From contig JBASOM010000067.1 in NCBI GenBank assembly GCA_049658265.1, positions 1 to 62,016 of the forward strand: 62,016 nt of DNA. The letters are read 5' to 3'. Every line of letters begins with the position of its first letter. The first letter of the stretch is position 1. Source of the stretch: DTU063 sp001512695 (GTDB lineage: Bacteria; Bacillota; Thermosediminibacteria; Thermosediminibacterales; Tepidanaerobacteraceae). A program made the translations under genes and the position numbers. Below, piece by piece: positions 50,077 through 58,588 of the stretch. The notes beneath the pieces were generated by a model. That model saw only the letters and a program-made list of their open reading frames with translations, searched no databases and was not told the DNA's origin.

Positions 50077-52278
50077 TTAATTGTTTTTATCTGTTGATAA
50101 ACTCGTCTGTAAATCCTCGTCGATACACATCATTATCAAAGAAACGGTAATGGGTATCATGGCCATGGCAGCAGCTACTACTCCAGAATCATTGAAGACA
50201 AATGCTGCCACTGTCCCTATTATACCTGATATAAATCCAAAATAAAGGTAATTGTGCTTGCGGAAAATCTTCTTTAGTATTCCCACAGGCCAGCGAAAGA
50301 GTACAGCTAGAGTTACCATCGTAGCGATAAGGACTAAGGTCCATGTGGAGTATCTTACCAGTTTATAATTGGTGGCAAGCTTTCTTGCAAATATCTGAAA
50401 GAGAGCAAAAATACTATTTTGTCTGATAAGGGAGCTGGTTTGACCTATATGGGATTGCCTTTCAGAAGGTCGCAAACTATCATAAACAAATAGGGCGAAT
50501 AAGAATATCAATAAGAGGCAGCAAAGAACAATCAAATCTTTTTTGCTTATATTACCTTTTAAATGCAAGAGTGTCGCGGCACCGAAGCCTAAAAAGGCAG
50601 CCATTGTCCCGCCCACATTTGTGCCAAGGATAGGCAGCATCAATGTTATCAGAACTACGGCATATATGCCTATACTTACAAGTTTTGGCAAGCTTGCCTT
50701 GCCTCTGTACATATCTATTAATGCAGCAGTACCGATAAGGGTTGTGCCCAGTAAATAGCCCATGTATTCGTTCCCAATGCCGTAAAACCTTGCTCCTATG
50801 ATGGGATCGTAGCCCAAAACTGAAACCCTCATCAGCGGATTACTTAGAAATGTATCCACCAGTATAATTCCTGTAGACAATAAACAGCTGGATACAAATA
50901 TCTTCATATTGTCTTTTAGCAGGTAAAAAATGCCCACGCTATATGCGGTTACGGTCATAATTAAGCAAAAGACAAACTTTATGGTATTCCAGGGATTAAA
51001 CAAGGGCAAAATCAGCAATGCCGTCGGCACAATCAGCACTGCTATAAGCAATGGTTTCATCCATTTGACGTATTGTTTGAAATATACCATCAGGATTAAA
51101 GTAAATAGCAAAATCACGATAATAAAAGCAATATAAGTTTTGACTACAATCGCCCTCGTATTATAATTAAACACTGATATTTTATTGAGGTTTTTCAGGT
51201 ACTCCAGGGGTTCCTCTATCAGCTTTGAAGTCAAATGATGACCCGTCATTATGGATGGTTTGTCGATGCCAAAATATCCGAGCACCTGGGCTGCTAAGTC
51301 GGTGTTTGTAATTATTCCATCTCTCTTGGTAGTTGCCGAAGTCAATATCCCCCTTGGAATAGAAGGATGCGAAACTATCACGGGCGTTAGCCTCTCGCCT
51401 TTTGCAATATCTTCATTTGAGGGAAAGGGAACGACCAATAACAACAGCATATCTTTGTCGGCATTTTCAACGATTCTCCCTAAAAACTCATCGATATCTT
51501 CAAATATCTCTGCCTTTACTTGTTCAAGTCTTTCATGGGAGATGCTCATGTATTGGTTCAGCCTGTACGTGTCTCCGGTCTGGATGACGATAAAGTCAGC
51601 CTTGTCCTTTACGTCTTCATAAGCTTTAAATAGAGCATCGTAATCGGTCCTTATGCCAAAAGGGCTCATGAAGTCCCTTGTTAAAAGGCTGCCGTCTACT
51701 TTTCCGTAGTTCGTTATGCCCTCGCCGTTCATTGTGATTAATGTTGCCCTGTTGCTGATATCGTCTAAATTAGTTGCCTCAGTTCCTATTATTGCGGTTT
51801 TATAGCCTTGTTCGTTAAGCAGGGAGCCTAAAAGGCCGATTTTAACCGGGCGATTTAAGCGCTCATTTAAAAGCTTTAGGCCTAATATGTCTATGTTGGC
51901 AATATTCTCCTCATCCATCTCTCCGCCCGTATTCCTCTTATAGACCTTATGTATTTCGTCACCGTAGTATAGGTCATCATATCCTCCCGCATATGTTCCA
52001 ACTGTTGAACTTACCGCATATGTTCCCGCTCCAATGGTGGCATAAGCATTAGGACTGTTATATGCACCGCCGGAATTCGTGTTCATGAGGCCGATGGAGC
52101 CGTTTTCCAGCAAATACCTTATGTTTGCCTGGCCGTATTTTGCCAGGTCATCGTAATTTACATTGTCAACTATGAATATTATCGCCTTTTTTTGCAAATC
52201 CTGAGCAGAATATCCGTAACAGGGTATAATAAGAATGGTTATTGCAATAATGAGGAATAAAACGATGACTTTTTTCAT
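50077..52278 (-). CDS. Exported alkaline-phosphatase-fold protein with C-terminal membrane domain
   Basis: A 733-residue envelope protein. It starts with a signal peptide (MKKVIVLFLIIAITILIIP). Residues about 25-350 look like an alkaline-phosphatase/phosphoglycerate-mutase fold: AIIFIVDNVNYDDLAKYG at the start (first metal Asp), a central IVIQTGDTYRLNQ and a C-terminal NTDLAAQVLGYFGI that resembles the end of that fold. The second half has about ten membrane helices, with GARFYGIGNEYMGYLLGTTL and LGTNVGGTMAAFLGFGAATL standing out. It may process a lipid-linked phosphate group in the envelope. ATG at 52278 follows GGTGG at normal distance. It is divergent from steA. Confidence 0.65.
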   Translation of the reverse strand: MKKVIVLFLIIAITILIIPCYGYSAQDLQKKAIIFIVDNVNYDDLAKYGQANIRYLLENGSIGLMNTNSGGAYNSPNAYATIGAGTYAVSSTVGTYAGGYDDLYYGDEIHKVYKRNTGGEMDEENIANIDILGLKLLNERLNRPVKIGLLGSLLNEQGYKTAIIGTEATNLDDISNRATLITMNGEGITNYGKVDGSLLTRDFMSPFGIRTDYDALFKAYEDVKDKADFIVIQTGDTYRLNQYMSISHERLEQVKAEIFEDIDEFLGRIVENADKDMLLLLVVPFPSNEDIAKGERLTPVIVSHPSIPRGILTSATTKRDGIITNTDLAAQVLGYFGIDKPSIMTGHHLTSKLIEEPLEYLKNLNKISVFNYNTRAIVVKTYIAFIIVILLFTLILMVYFKQYVKWMKPLLIAVLIVPTALLILPLFNPWNTIKFVFCLIMTVTAYSVGIFYLLKDNMKIFVSSCLLSTGIILVDTFLSNPLMRVSVLGYDPIIGARFYGIGNEYMGYLLGTTLIGTAALIDMYRGKASLPKLVSIGIYAVVLITLMLPILGTNVGGTMAAFLGFGAATLLHLKGNISKKDLIVLCCLLLIFLFALFVYDSLRPSERQSHIGQTSSLIRQNSIFALFQIFARKLATNYKLVRYSTWTLVLIATMVTLAVLFRWPVGILKKIFRKHNYLYFGFISGIIGTVAAFVFNDSGVVAAAMAMIPITVSLIMMCIDEDLQTSLSTDKNN

Positions 52279-52314
52279 AAGGATACCACCAGTTAATACC
52301 ACTATTATAACGCT

Positions 52315-52343
52315 ATTATATCAATCTAATTCAGCCCTTGCAA
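52315..52343 (-). promoter_or_regulatory. Promoter of the phosphatase-like membrane protein gene
   Basis: On the minus strand TTGCAA (52343-52338), 17 bases, TATAAT (52320-52315), 36 bases before the ATG. Confidence 0.55.
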
Positions 52344-52438
52344 TAAAAATGCAAATTGGAGGGCATGTTGAGCAAGTTGTATTGTTGTGCTAAATTATAA
52401 TCAGGACTTTCAGTAGTCTTTCACACGAGGTGTTTCAA

Positions 52439-53557
52439 ATGACAATTATCGGAACTGCAAAAATAGATCATAAAACTAAAAACCTTATCAATCGACTGGA
52501 ACCCGGAGATATTGCAGTAATCAATCACGAAGATATTGATGAAGTGGCAGCCCTGGGCTTGACGGCTAGCAAAGTAAAAGCCGTGATAAATGCCGCAAAA
52601 TCGATTACCGGCCGCTATCCGAACCCGGGTCCCGGCATCATTTTAGAGGCAAACATCCCCATAATCGACGACGTGGGACAGCAAATCATGTCCTGCAAAG
52701 AAGGCTCAAAAGTTACAATAAGGGACAGCGGGGAAATCATTGTTGATGACAAATTAGTAGCAATGGGTGAATTTCTTACACCTGAAAAGGTAAAAGAGCA
52801 AATGGAAGCTGCCAAAAAAAATATGGAAGTTTCACTGGATAAGTTTATAGATAATACATTAGATTATGCCAAGAAAGAAAAGTACCTGATAATGGGCGGT
52901 GTGGAGATACCGGAAACCGATACCGTTATAAAGGGCAGGCATGTCTTAATTGTAGTGCGGGGCAACAACTATAAAGAAGATTTGGCCGCAATTAAAACCT
53001 ATATCGATGAGGTGAAACCCGTGCTGATAGGCGTAGATGGCGGTGCCGACGCTTTGCTGGAGTACGGATATAAACCCGATATCGTCATCGGCGACATGGA
53101 TAGCGTAAGCGATGAGGCACTGCGAATGTGTAGGGATATAATCGTCCACGCATACCCCAACGGCAAGGCGCCGGGTCTTTCCAGGGTAAAGGAGCTGGAC
53201 CTTGACGCTAAAACTTTCGTTGCTCCGGGCACCAGCGAAGATATTGCCATGCTCCTGGCATACGAAAAGGGCGCTGATTTGATTGTAGCGGTGGGGACCC
53301 ACTCAAGCATGATTGATTTTTTGGAAAAAGGTCGCAAAGGTATGGGAAGCACATTTTTAGTCAGACTGAAAATTGGCTCCAGCCTGGTTGATGCCAAAGG
53401 GGTAAGCAAGCTGTACAATCAAAAATTAAAACCTTCTTATATGATGGGCCTGTTTGCCGCAGCCATGGTACCCATTATTATAATTTCCACCATATCACCT
53501 CCCATTAAACATGCCCTGAAACTCTTGGAACTGCGACTAAAACTGCTTTTGCCTTAA
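52439..53557 (+). CDS. steA: Putative cytokinetic ring protein SteA
   Basis: A 372-residue protein of the SteA family, which works with SteB near the division site in actinobacteria. The N-terminal part (LEPGDIAVINHEDIDEVAA, SITGRYPNPGPGIILEANIP) precedes a thiamine-pyrophosphokinase-like domain, GVDGGADALLEYGYKPDIVIGDMD in two blocks (about 200-224), and APGTSEDIAMLLAYEKGA. One membrane helix lies near the C-terminus (MMGLFAAAMVPIIIISTI). ATG at 52439 follows CGAGGTGTTTCAA. steB follows after 13 bases, which supports the name. Confidence 0.82.
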   Translation: MTIIGTAKIDHKTKNLINRLEPGDIAVINHEDIDEVAALGLTASKVKAVINAAKSITGRYPNPGPGIILEANIPIIDDVGQQIMSCKEGSKVTIRDSGEIIVDDKLVAMGEFLTPEKVKEQMEAAKKNMEVSLDKFIDNTLDYAKKEKYLIMGGVEIPETDTVIKGRHVLIVVRGNNYKEDLAAIKTYIDEVKPVLIGVDGGADALLEYGYKPDIVIGDMDSVSDEALRMCRDIIVHAYPNGKAPGLSRVKELDLDAKTFVAPGTSEDIAMLLAYEKGADLIVAVGTHSSMIDFLEKGRKGMGSTFLVRLKIGSSLVDAKGVSKLYNQKLKPSYMMGLFAAAMVPIIIISTISPPIKHALKLLELRLKLLLP

Positions 53558-53570
53558 AGGAGCTGGAACA

Positions 53571-54482
53571 ATGCTGATAAACATAAAGTACCTGGTCATA
53601 ACTGTAATTTCTATATTTTTGGCACTTGGAATAGGAATCCTGATAGGAATTCAAATAGATTCCCAGGATATCATTTTAGAACAGCAGGAAATCACAGTCC
53701 AGAGAATGGAGAACAAGCTGGATGAGCTCAACCGGATCAATTTAGACCTACAAAATGAGCTTGGCGAACTGACGACTATTAACGATATAAACGAAAACTA
53801 TATTAAAAATGTTTTTCCTGACTATATAAAGAACAAATTGTTAGGCCTGCACATAATAATTTTAGAAACAACGGATGAATATACATATGCCAGTATGAGA
53901 CAGGCCTTGAAAACCGCCGGTGCCCAGGTCACCTCGGTTACAATCATCAGTGACAAAATCCTCAATATGAGCGAAAGTGAAATCGCTCAGTTAAAGGAGT
54001 ACTTCGGCATTGCAGATAATGTAAATATAATCCAGGCAATCCTCAAAAGAATTGCAGAAACCGTTGGCGGCAAGTACGAGCCAGACGACATTGCCTTTTT
54101 GATAGAAAGAGGAATCATTTATGTAAACGGCGACCTGCAACAGCCAGCCGACTACGTCGTTTTAACCGGTGGCAGCAGTAAGGAAGACAACAAGCATGAA
54201 ATTATTGATATTCCGCTTATAAAGGAGCTCAAAAAGTTGTCCCTGCCCCTGGCCGGAGTAGAAACTACCAATGTTGAAATTTCCTATATTGACATCTATA
54301 AAAAACAGCAACTATCTACGGTAGACAATGTAGATACGGCTATAGGCCAGACTTCCTTGATTCTAGTAATAAAAGGAAAAGAAGGTCATTACGGTGTAAA
54401 AAAGAGCGCCCAAGCCCTGATGCCCTATCTAAATGAGGAGGAAATTTCAGGTGAAGGTAACGATACTGATACCCGCTTTTAA
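53571..54482 (+). CDS. steB: SteB / MctB-like (DUF3186) membrane-anchored protein
   Basis: A 303-residue protein annotated in relatives as copper transporter MctB or SteB. One N-terminal membrane helix (KYLVITVISIFLALGIGILIG, split near residue 5-25), a coiled-coil stretch (ILEQQEITVQRMENKLDELN onward, about 35-70), then a globular domain with DEYTYASMRQALKTAGAQVT and DYVVLTGGSSKEDN. The external domain has no visible enzyme motif, so a structural or scaffold role with SteA is more likely than copper transport. AAGGAGCTGGAACA precedes the ATG. The next gene starts inside its last 32 bases. Confidence 0.8.
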   Translation: MLINIKYLVITVISIFLALGIGILIGIQIDSQDIILEQQEITVQRMENKLDELNRINLDLQNELGELTTINDINENYIKNVFPDYIKNKLLGLHIIILETTDEYTYASMRQALKTAGAQVTSVTIISDKILNMSESEIAQLKEYFGIADNVNIIQAILKRIAETVGGKYEPDDIAFLIERGIIYVNGDLQQPADYVVLTGGSSKEDNKHEIIDIPLIKELKKLSLPLAGVETTNVEISYIDIYKKQQLSTVDNVDTAIGQTSLILVIKGKEGHYGVKKSAQALMPYLNEEEISGEGNDTDTRF

Positions 54483-55146
54483 TGAAGAAAAAAATATAGC
54501 ACACACCATAAAAGGCCTTGAAAATTTTCGTGACACTTTTTGCCAGAAAAACCAGCTGGATTTGGGCATTATCGTAATCGATGACGGCTCAAAAGATAAA
54601 ACCGGCAAAAAAGCAATTGATGCCGGAGTGGAAGTAATTCAGCTTAAACAGAACAAGGGAAAGGGCAATGCCCTCCGTGAAGGCCTGAAGCAAGCCGATG
54701 GTGACATAATAGTTTTCCTGGATGCAGACCTTCGGGATAGTTCCGAGGAAGCTTACAAACTGGTCACTCCAATTTTAAATGGTGAAGCAGATGTAACAAT
54801 CGCCAGATTCAAGCCGCCGGGCAAGAAAAAAGGCCTTGGTTTCGTCAAAGCCCTAGCATATCACGGTGTGAAGTTTTTTACCGGTCATGGTACAACAAGT
54901 GCCCTGTCAGGCCAGAGGGCCTTTAAAAAAGAAGTTCTCAAATCAATAGGCACAATCCCTGATGGTTTTGGAATTGAAGTTGGAATGCTGATTGACATAC
55001 TTAGAAAGGGCTTTGTGGTCAAGGAAGTAGATGTAAACATGCAGCATGACGTTACCGGCAGGGATTTAAGAGGATTTATGCACCGGGGAAAGCAGTTCTG
55101 GCACATATTGAAGGTGCTTATTTCAAAGCTTTTTGCTTCAGATTAA
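54451..55146 (+). CDS. Glycosyltransferase family 2
   Basis: A 231-residue GT-A glycosyltransferase. Motifs: TILIPAFNEEKNI (about 3-15), IIVIDDGSKDKTGKKAID (about 40), GKGNALREGLKQADGDIIVFLDADL in two blocks (about 66-92; DxD metal motif), and SGQRAFKKEVLKSIG. No C-terminal membrane anchor is present. It resembles dolichol-phosphate-sugar or glucosyl-3-phosphoglycerate-type enzymes. The GTG start follows AGGAGGAAATTTCAG inside the end of steB, so the pair is probably coupled. Together with the MraY-like protein further on, it points to an envelope polymer or glycolipid pathway. Confidence 0.88.
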   Translation: MKVTILIPAFNEEKNIAHTIKGLENFRDTFCQKNQLDLGIIVIDDGSKDKTGKKAIDAGVEVIQLKQNKGKGNALREGLKQADGDIIVFLDADLRDSSEEAYKLVTPILNGEADVTIARFKPPGKKKGLGFVKALAYHGVKFFTGHGTTSALSGQRAFKKEVLKSIGTIPDGFGIEVGMLIDILRKGFVVKEVDVNMQHDVTGRDLRGFMHRGKQFWHILKVLISKLFASD

Positions 55147-55613
55147 TTAATAGGCGGCTTTGATGGAAAAGCTGTGTTGCGTGACGAATGTCATAAAGTG
55201 ATAACAGCGTAATAAAAACATTTGTATCTTTATCTAAAATAGGTTTGATTTCAATGGAATATAATTAACTTCTATGATTTGTGGGGAGCTCGTCAGGTAA
55301 TACCAGCGAGTGAAATATTTATTTTTTTGTTAATGGTTCTTGTCGAGATTTTTTCAAAAGCCGTTAAAAAGCTTTTCGCGGGGTGGCTTCGATGATAATC
55401 TTTTTCTTGTCGATTTAGCTGTTCATTCAACGTGTTAAAGTTTCAATCCAGACTGAGCTTAAAAGATTTAGGCTTTTGAAAATTGAAACCTAGAACCATC
55501 AAAAAAAAGAAACTTGAACGAGCGGTATTGCCTGACGAGCGTCATAAACATAAGACAGCAACATAATACTTGTCTTATAGCTAAATCAGTTTATATTTGT
55601 GGAGGAAAAACCA
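55147..55613 (+). repeat. Gene-free stretch with direct and inverted repeats, possible structured leader
   Basis: 467 bases without a gene. Two direct copies of one element lie at 55177-55208 and 55528-55559: TTGC-x-TGACGA-xx-GTCATAAA, six bases, ACAGC, 24 of 32 positions identical. TGAC/GTCA in each can form a small hairpin. Similarity fades over about 40 further bases. GCTCGTCAGGTAATACC (55288-55304) is complementary at 16 of 17 bases to GGTATTGCCTGACGAGC (55524-55540), so the second copy can also pair with a distant arm. Between them are a GTTTCAAT/ATTGAAAC hairpin (55440-55489) and two TTCTTGTCGA copies (55337, 55404). The second copy runs straight into the ribosome site of the MraY-like gene. 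No known RNA class is recognised. Confidence 0.55.
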
Positions 55614-56444
55614 TTGTCAAGGCTTTATGTTTTTATAATCTTTATCGCTGCAGCCATCTTCAGCAATGCTTTAACTCCAGCGTTTATAGATCTATTCAAG
55701 AGCAGTGGCAGGCTTGTAAAGAATTATAAAGGCGAAATGATCCCCCAGGGAATCGGCATAATGTTTCCGATATATTATCTGCTTTGGTATGCATTTCTTA
55801 AATTGTTCAATGAAAGCTTTATGGACAATGCTCTCTTGATTCTATTTGCTATTACGACAGTGTGCTTTATCGGCTTTATTGATGACATGCTGGGAACTCG
55901 AGATGTGCTCGGACTTAAAGGCCATTTTAAAAGCCTGCTCAAAGGCCGTCTTACCACCGGAGCCTTAAAGGCCATCATCGGACTGCTGCTAGCTTTTGTC
56001 CTCAGTATGCCACTTGCAACGAATTATGTTGAAGTCATCACAAACACGGTGATAATAGCACTATTTACTAACTTTTTTAACCTGCTGGATTTAAGGCCCG
56101 GCCGAGCAATTAAAGTTTACATAATCATCTTTCTTGCCATTTTAGCTGCTTTAAACCTAGCGGAAAAAACCGACATACTGCTTACCTTTGTCCCTCTTTT
56201 GGGATTTGTTGTCGGCTATTTGCCATACGATTTAAAAGCAAGTTCCATGATGGGGGATGCAGGTTCTAACGTGCTTGGGATATCAGTGGGATTATTAGTT
56301 GTGCTTTCCCTCAGCTGGCATATAAGGATTGCGGTTTTGGCATTTTTAATAGGCATACATTTCTTTACGGAGAAGTACTCGCTGACCAAATTGATAGAGA
56401 AAAATTCTCTCTTAAATTATCTTGACAATCTGGGAAGGTCGTGA
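55614..56444 (+). CDS. MraY/WecA-like polyprenyl-phosphate sugar-phosphate transferase
   Basis: A 277-residue integral membrane protein of the PNPT family (MraY, WecA, TagO). It has about nine helices and the family Asp motif CFIGFIDDMLGTRD (about 82-95), NFFNLLDLRPGRAIK (about 150) and ASSMMGDAGSNVLGISVG (about 204-221). It would transfer a sugar phosphate from a nucleotide sugar to a polyprenyl phosphate. It is shorter than MraY and lacks its C-terminal HHHE-type motif, so peptidoglycan synthesis is unlikely to be its job; a glycopolymer or sporulation role is possible. TTG at 55614 is used because GGAGG lies eight bases upstream. Confidence 0.82.
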   Translation: MSRLYVFIIFIAAAIFSNALTPAFIDLFKSSGRLVKNYKGEMIPQGIGIMFPIYYLLWYAFLKLFNESFMDNALLILFAITTVCFIGFIDDMLGTRDVLGLKGHFKSLLKGRLTTGALKAIIGLLLAFVLSMPLATNYVEVITNTVIIALFTNFFNLLDLRPGRAIKVYIIIFLAILAALNLAEKTDILLTFVPLLGFVVGYLPYDLKASSMMGDAGSNVLGISVGLLVVLSLSWHIRIAVLAFLIGIHFFTEKYSLTKLIEKNSLLNYLDNLGRS

Positions 56445-56450
56445 ACTATC

Positions 56451-57530
56451 ATGATCAATTATGCAAAAGGCATGGTCAAAGAAATTTTATGCAAAAGACG
56501 GGATTGCACTGAAATTACCGTACTAATAGACAATGAGGAATGCAAGGCTGTAAATTATGACAGTATAACGGGAACCGTAAAGCCCGGCGATCGGGTGCTT
56601 TTAAATACAACGGCCCAGGACTTGAAACTCGGCAGCGGCGGCTATCACTTCGTCGTTTCCGTGAATGATGGAGATACTGTATTTCCTACTTTTGAAAAAA
56701 CAGGGCACATAATGAAACTCCGATACACTCCCCTACAGTTTGCCGTTTTGAGCGCCGATGAGCAGCAAAGCCCTTATCATAAAGTATTTGACGACTTTGA
56801 AAGTCTAAAAGGTATGCCCGTTATAATCGGAGAACTCCACAGCATGCTTGCCCCGATAGTTTTCAACATAAAGCAAAATCGGCCCGAGCTGCGGGTGTCA
56901 TACATAATGACCGATGGCGGCGCACTGCCTTTAAGCTTTAGCCGAACGGTGGCTTACTTAAGGGAAAAGGAATTAATTCAAGGCACCGTAACCTTCGGAC
57001 AAGCCTTTGGAGGAGATTTTGAAACCGTCAATATTTACACGGCCTTGATAACGGCTTACGAAATTTTAAAATCAGACATTGCAATAGTTACTATGGGGCC
57101 CGGCATAACCGGAACGGGCACAAAATACGGGTTTTCCGGCATCGAACAGGGGCCGATAATAGATGCGGTAAACACCTTAGGCGGCAGGCCTATATTCATT
57201 CCCAGGATAAGCTTTGCAGACAGCAGAAAAAGACACTGTGGCATAAGTCACCACAGTGTCACCGTTCTCAAAGAAATCGCCAAAACCCGCGCTGAAGTCG
57301 TCATTCCCCATATGGAAGTAGACAAGATGGATTTGATAAAAAAACAGATTGTGAAAAATGAACTCGATAAAAATCACAAGATTGTCTATATTGAGGAGAG
57401 GGACAAAATCCTGGAAAGCCTCTTACACTTTGACTTTAAATTGTCAACTATGGGAAGAGGGCTTGAGCAGGAAGAGGAGTTTTTCCTAACTGCAGGTGCA
57501 GCGGGATTTTATGCGTCCAGCATCCTTTAA
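56451..57530 (+). CDS. DUF3866 family protein
   Basis: A 359-residue soluble protein of DUF3866, conserved in Gram-positive bacteria with no known function. Features: an N-terminal OB-like part (EILCKRRDCTEITVLIDNEE, GTVKPGDRVLLNTTAQDLKLG in two blocks), a middle Rossmann-like part (VSYIMTDGGALPLSFSRTV), a glycine-rich VTMGPGITGTGTKYGFSG (about 204-221), CGISHHSVTVLKEIAKTRAE with paired histidines (about 262) and a conserved FFLTAGAAGFYA at the end. It starts seven bases after the MraY-like gene. Its partners suggest an envelope or sporulation role. Confidence 0.8.
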   Translation: MINYAKGMVKEILCKRRDCTEITVLIDNEECKAVNYDSITGTVKPGDRVLLNTTAQDLKLGSGGYHFVVSVNDGDTVFPTFEKTGHIMKLRYTPLQFAVLSADEQQSPYHKVFDDFESLKGMPVIIGELHSMLAPIVFNIKQNRPELRVSYIMTDGGALPLSFSRTVAYLREKELIQGTVTFGQAFGGDFETVNIYTALITAYEILKSDIAIVTMGPGITGTGTKYGFSGIEQGPIIDAVNTLGGRPIFIPRISFADSRKRHCGISHHSVTVLKEIAKTRAEVVIPHMEVDKMDLIKKQIVKNELDKNHKIVYIEERDKILESLLHFDFKLSTMGRGLEQEEEFFLTAGAAGFYASSIL

Positions 57531-57653
57531 GAATTTTGGCCCTTCCCACACTACTTTCCTAAAAAGTTTACTGACAATTTGCTGCTAATACTATAACCGG
57601 TTCAAACGCTGCACTACTTCCTTTTTTGCTTCTAAACTTTTGTCAAAGACCCT

Positions 57654-58535
57654 TTAGTTTTTGTATATTTCAGTTCCTTCGGTCTTAATCAATTCCTTAA
57701 AGGCTTCAATGATTTTCTTCGTCACTGGCCCGGGCTTGCCATCGGCTATAGGCCGGCCATCTACTTTCACCACAGGTATTGCCTCGGCAGCAGTGCCGGA
57801 CAGGAAGCACTCGTCTGCTGTAAAGACTTCATACCTTGTAAAGACCTTTTCTTCCACTTTTATTCCCATTTGTTTTGCCAGTTCTATGATGGTATTTCTA
57901 GTTATACCCACTAATATTCCCACAAAGGGCGGAGGGGTAATTAAGACACCGTTTTTCACTATAAAAATATTATCGCCCGTGCATTCAGCTACGTAATCCT
58001 CTGTGTTGAGCATCAATGCTTCGGGAACCCCTGCAAGGTTTGCCTCTATCTTAGCCATAATGTTGTTGAGGTAATTTAGGGACTTCATCTGGGCATTTAC
58101 ACCTTCTGGCCTGTTCCTCCTAGTAGCTGCCGTTATGATTTCCATTCCTTCTGTGTAGAGTTCTTCCGGGTACAGCACGATTTTATCCGCGATACATATA
58201 ATAGTTGGTTTTTGACACTTTCTCGGGTCAAGACCCAAGTCTCCTTTTCCTCGCGATACAACCAACCTTATATAGGCATCTTTGAGCTGATTTCTTCTAA
58301 GGGTTTCTAGTACCACTTCTGTCATTTCTTCTTTTGTAAGAGGGATGTCGAGCATAATTCCCCTCGCTCCGTCGTATAGCCTGTCTATGTGTTCCTTTAG
58401 CTTAAAAACTCTGCCACCGTATGCCCTTATCCCCTCAAATACTCCATCCCCGTACAAAAAACCGTGGTCGAAAACTGAAATTTTAGCCTCTTCTTTTGGG
58501 AAAAATTCACCGTTAACATATACCTGGATACTCAT
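57654..58535 (-). CDS. ilvE: Branched-chain amino acid aminotransferase
   Basis: A 293-residue class IV PLP aminotransferase making valine, leucine and isoleucine from their keto acids. Landmarks: VNGEFFPKEEAKISVFDHGFLYGDG in two parts (about 6-31), RLVVSRGKGDLGL, the PLP lysine in QMKSLNYLNNIMAKIEAN (about 154-171), AECTGDNIFIVKNG (about 186) and LTRYEVFTADECFLSGTAAE-like end (here TRYEVFTADECFLSGTAAE). The length and motifs are typical. It follows ilvB by 53 bases with AAAGGAGGAAG before the ATG. Together with ilvB and leuB it forms a branched-chain unit under the T-box. Confidence 0.94.
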   Translation of the reverse strand: MSIQVYVNGEFFPKEEAKISVFDHGFLYGDGVFEGIRAYGGRVFKLKEHIDRLYDGARGIMLDIPLTKEEMTEVVLETLRRNQLKDAYIRLVVSRGKGDLGLDPRKCQKPTIICIADKIVLYPEELYTEGMEIITAATRRNRPEGVNAQMKSLNYLNNIMAKIEANLAGVPEALMLNTEDYVAECTGDNIFIVKNGVLITPPPFVGILVGITRNTIIELAKQMGIKVEEKVFTRYEVFTADECFLSGTAAEAIPVVKVDGRPIADGKPGPVTKKIIEAFKELIKTEGTEIYKN

Positions 58536-58588
58536 CCTTTAATCTTCCTCCTTTAGAAATAAATATATATGTTAGCAGATAATATGCT

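Noticed and set aside
55440..55489. CRISPR-like GTTTCAAT and ATTGAAAC sequences
   Set aside because: They form one inverted pair, not regularly spaced direct repeats, and no cas gene is present.
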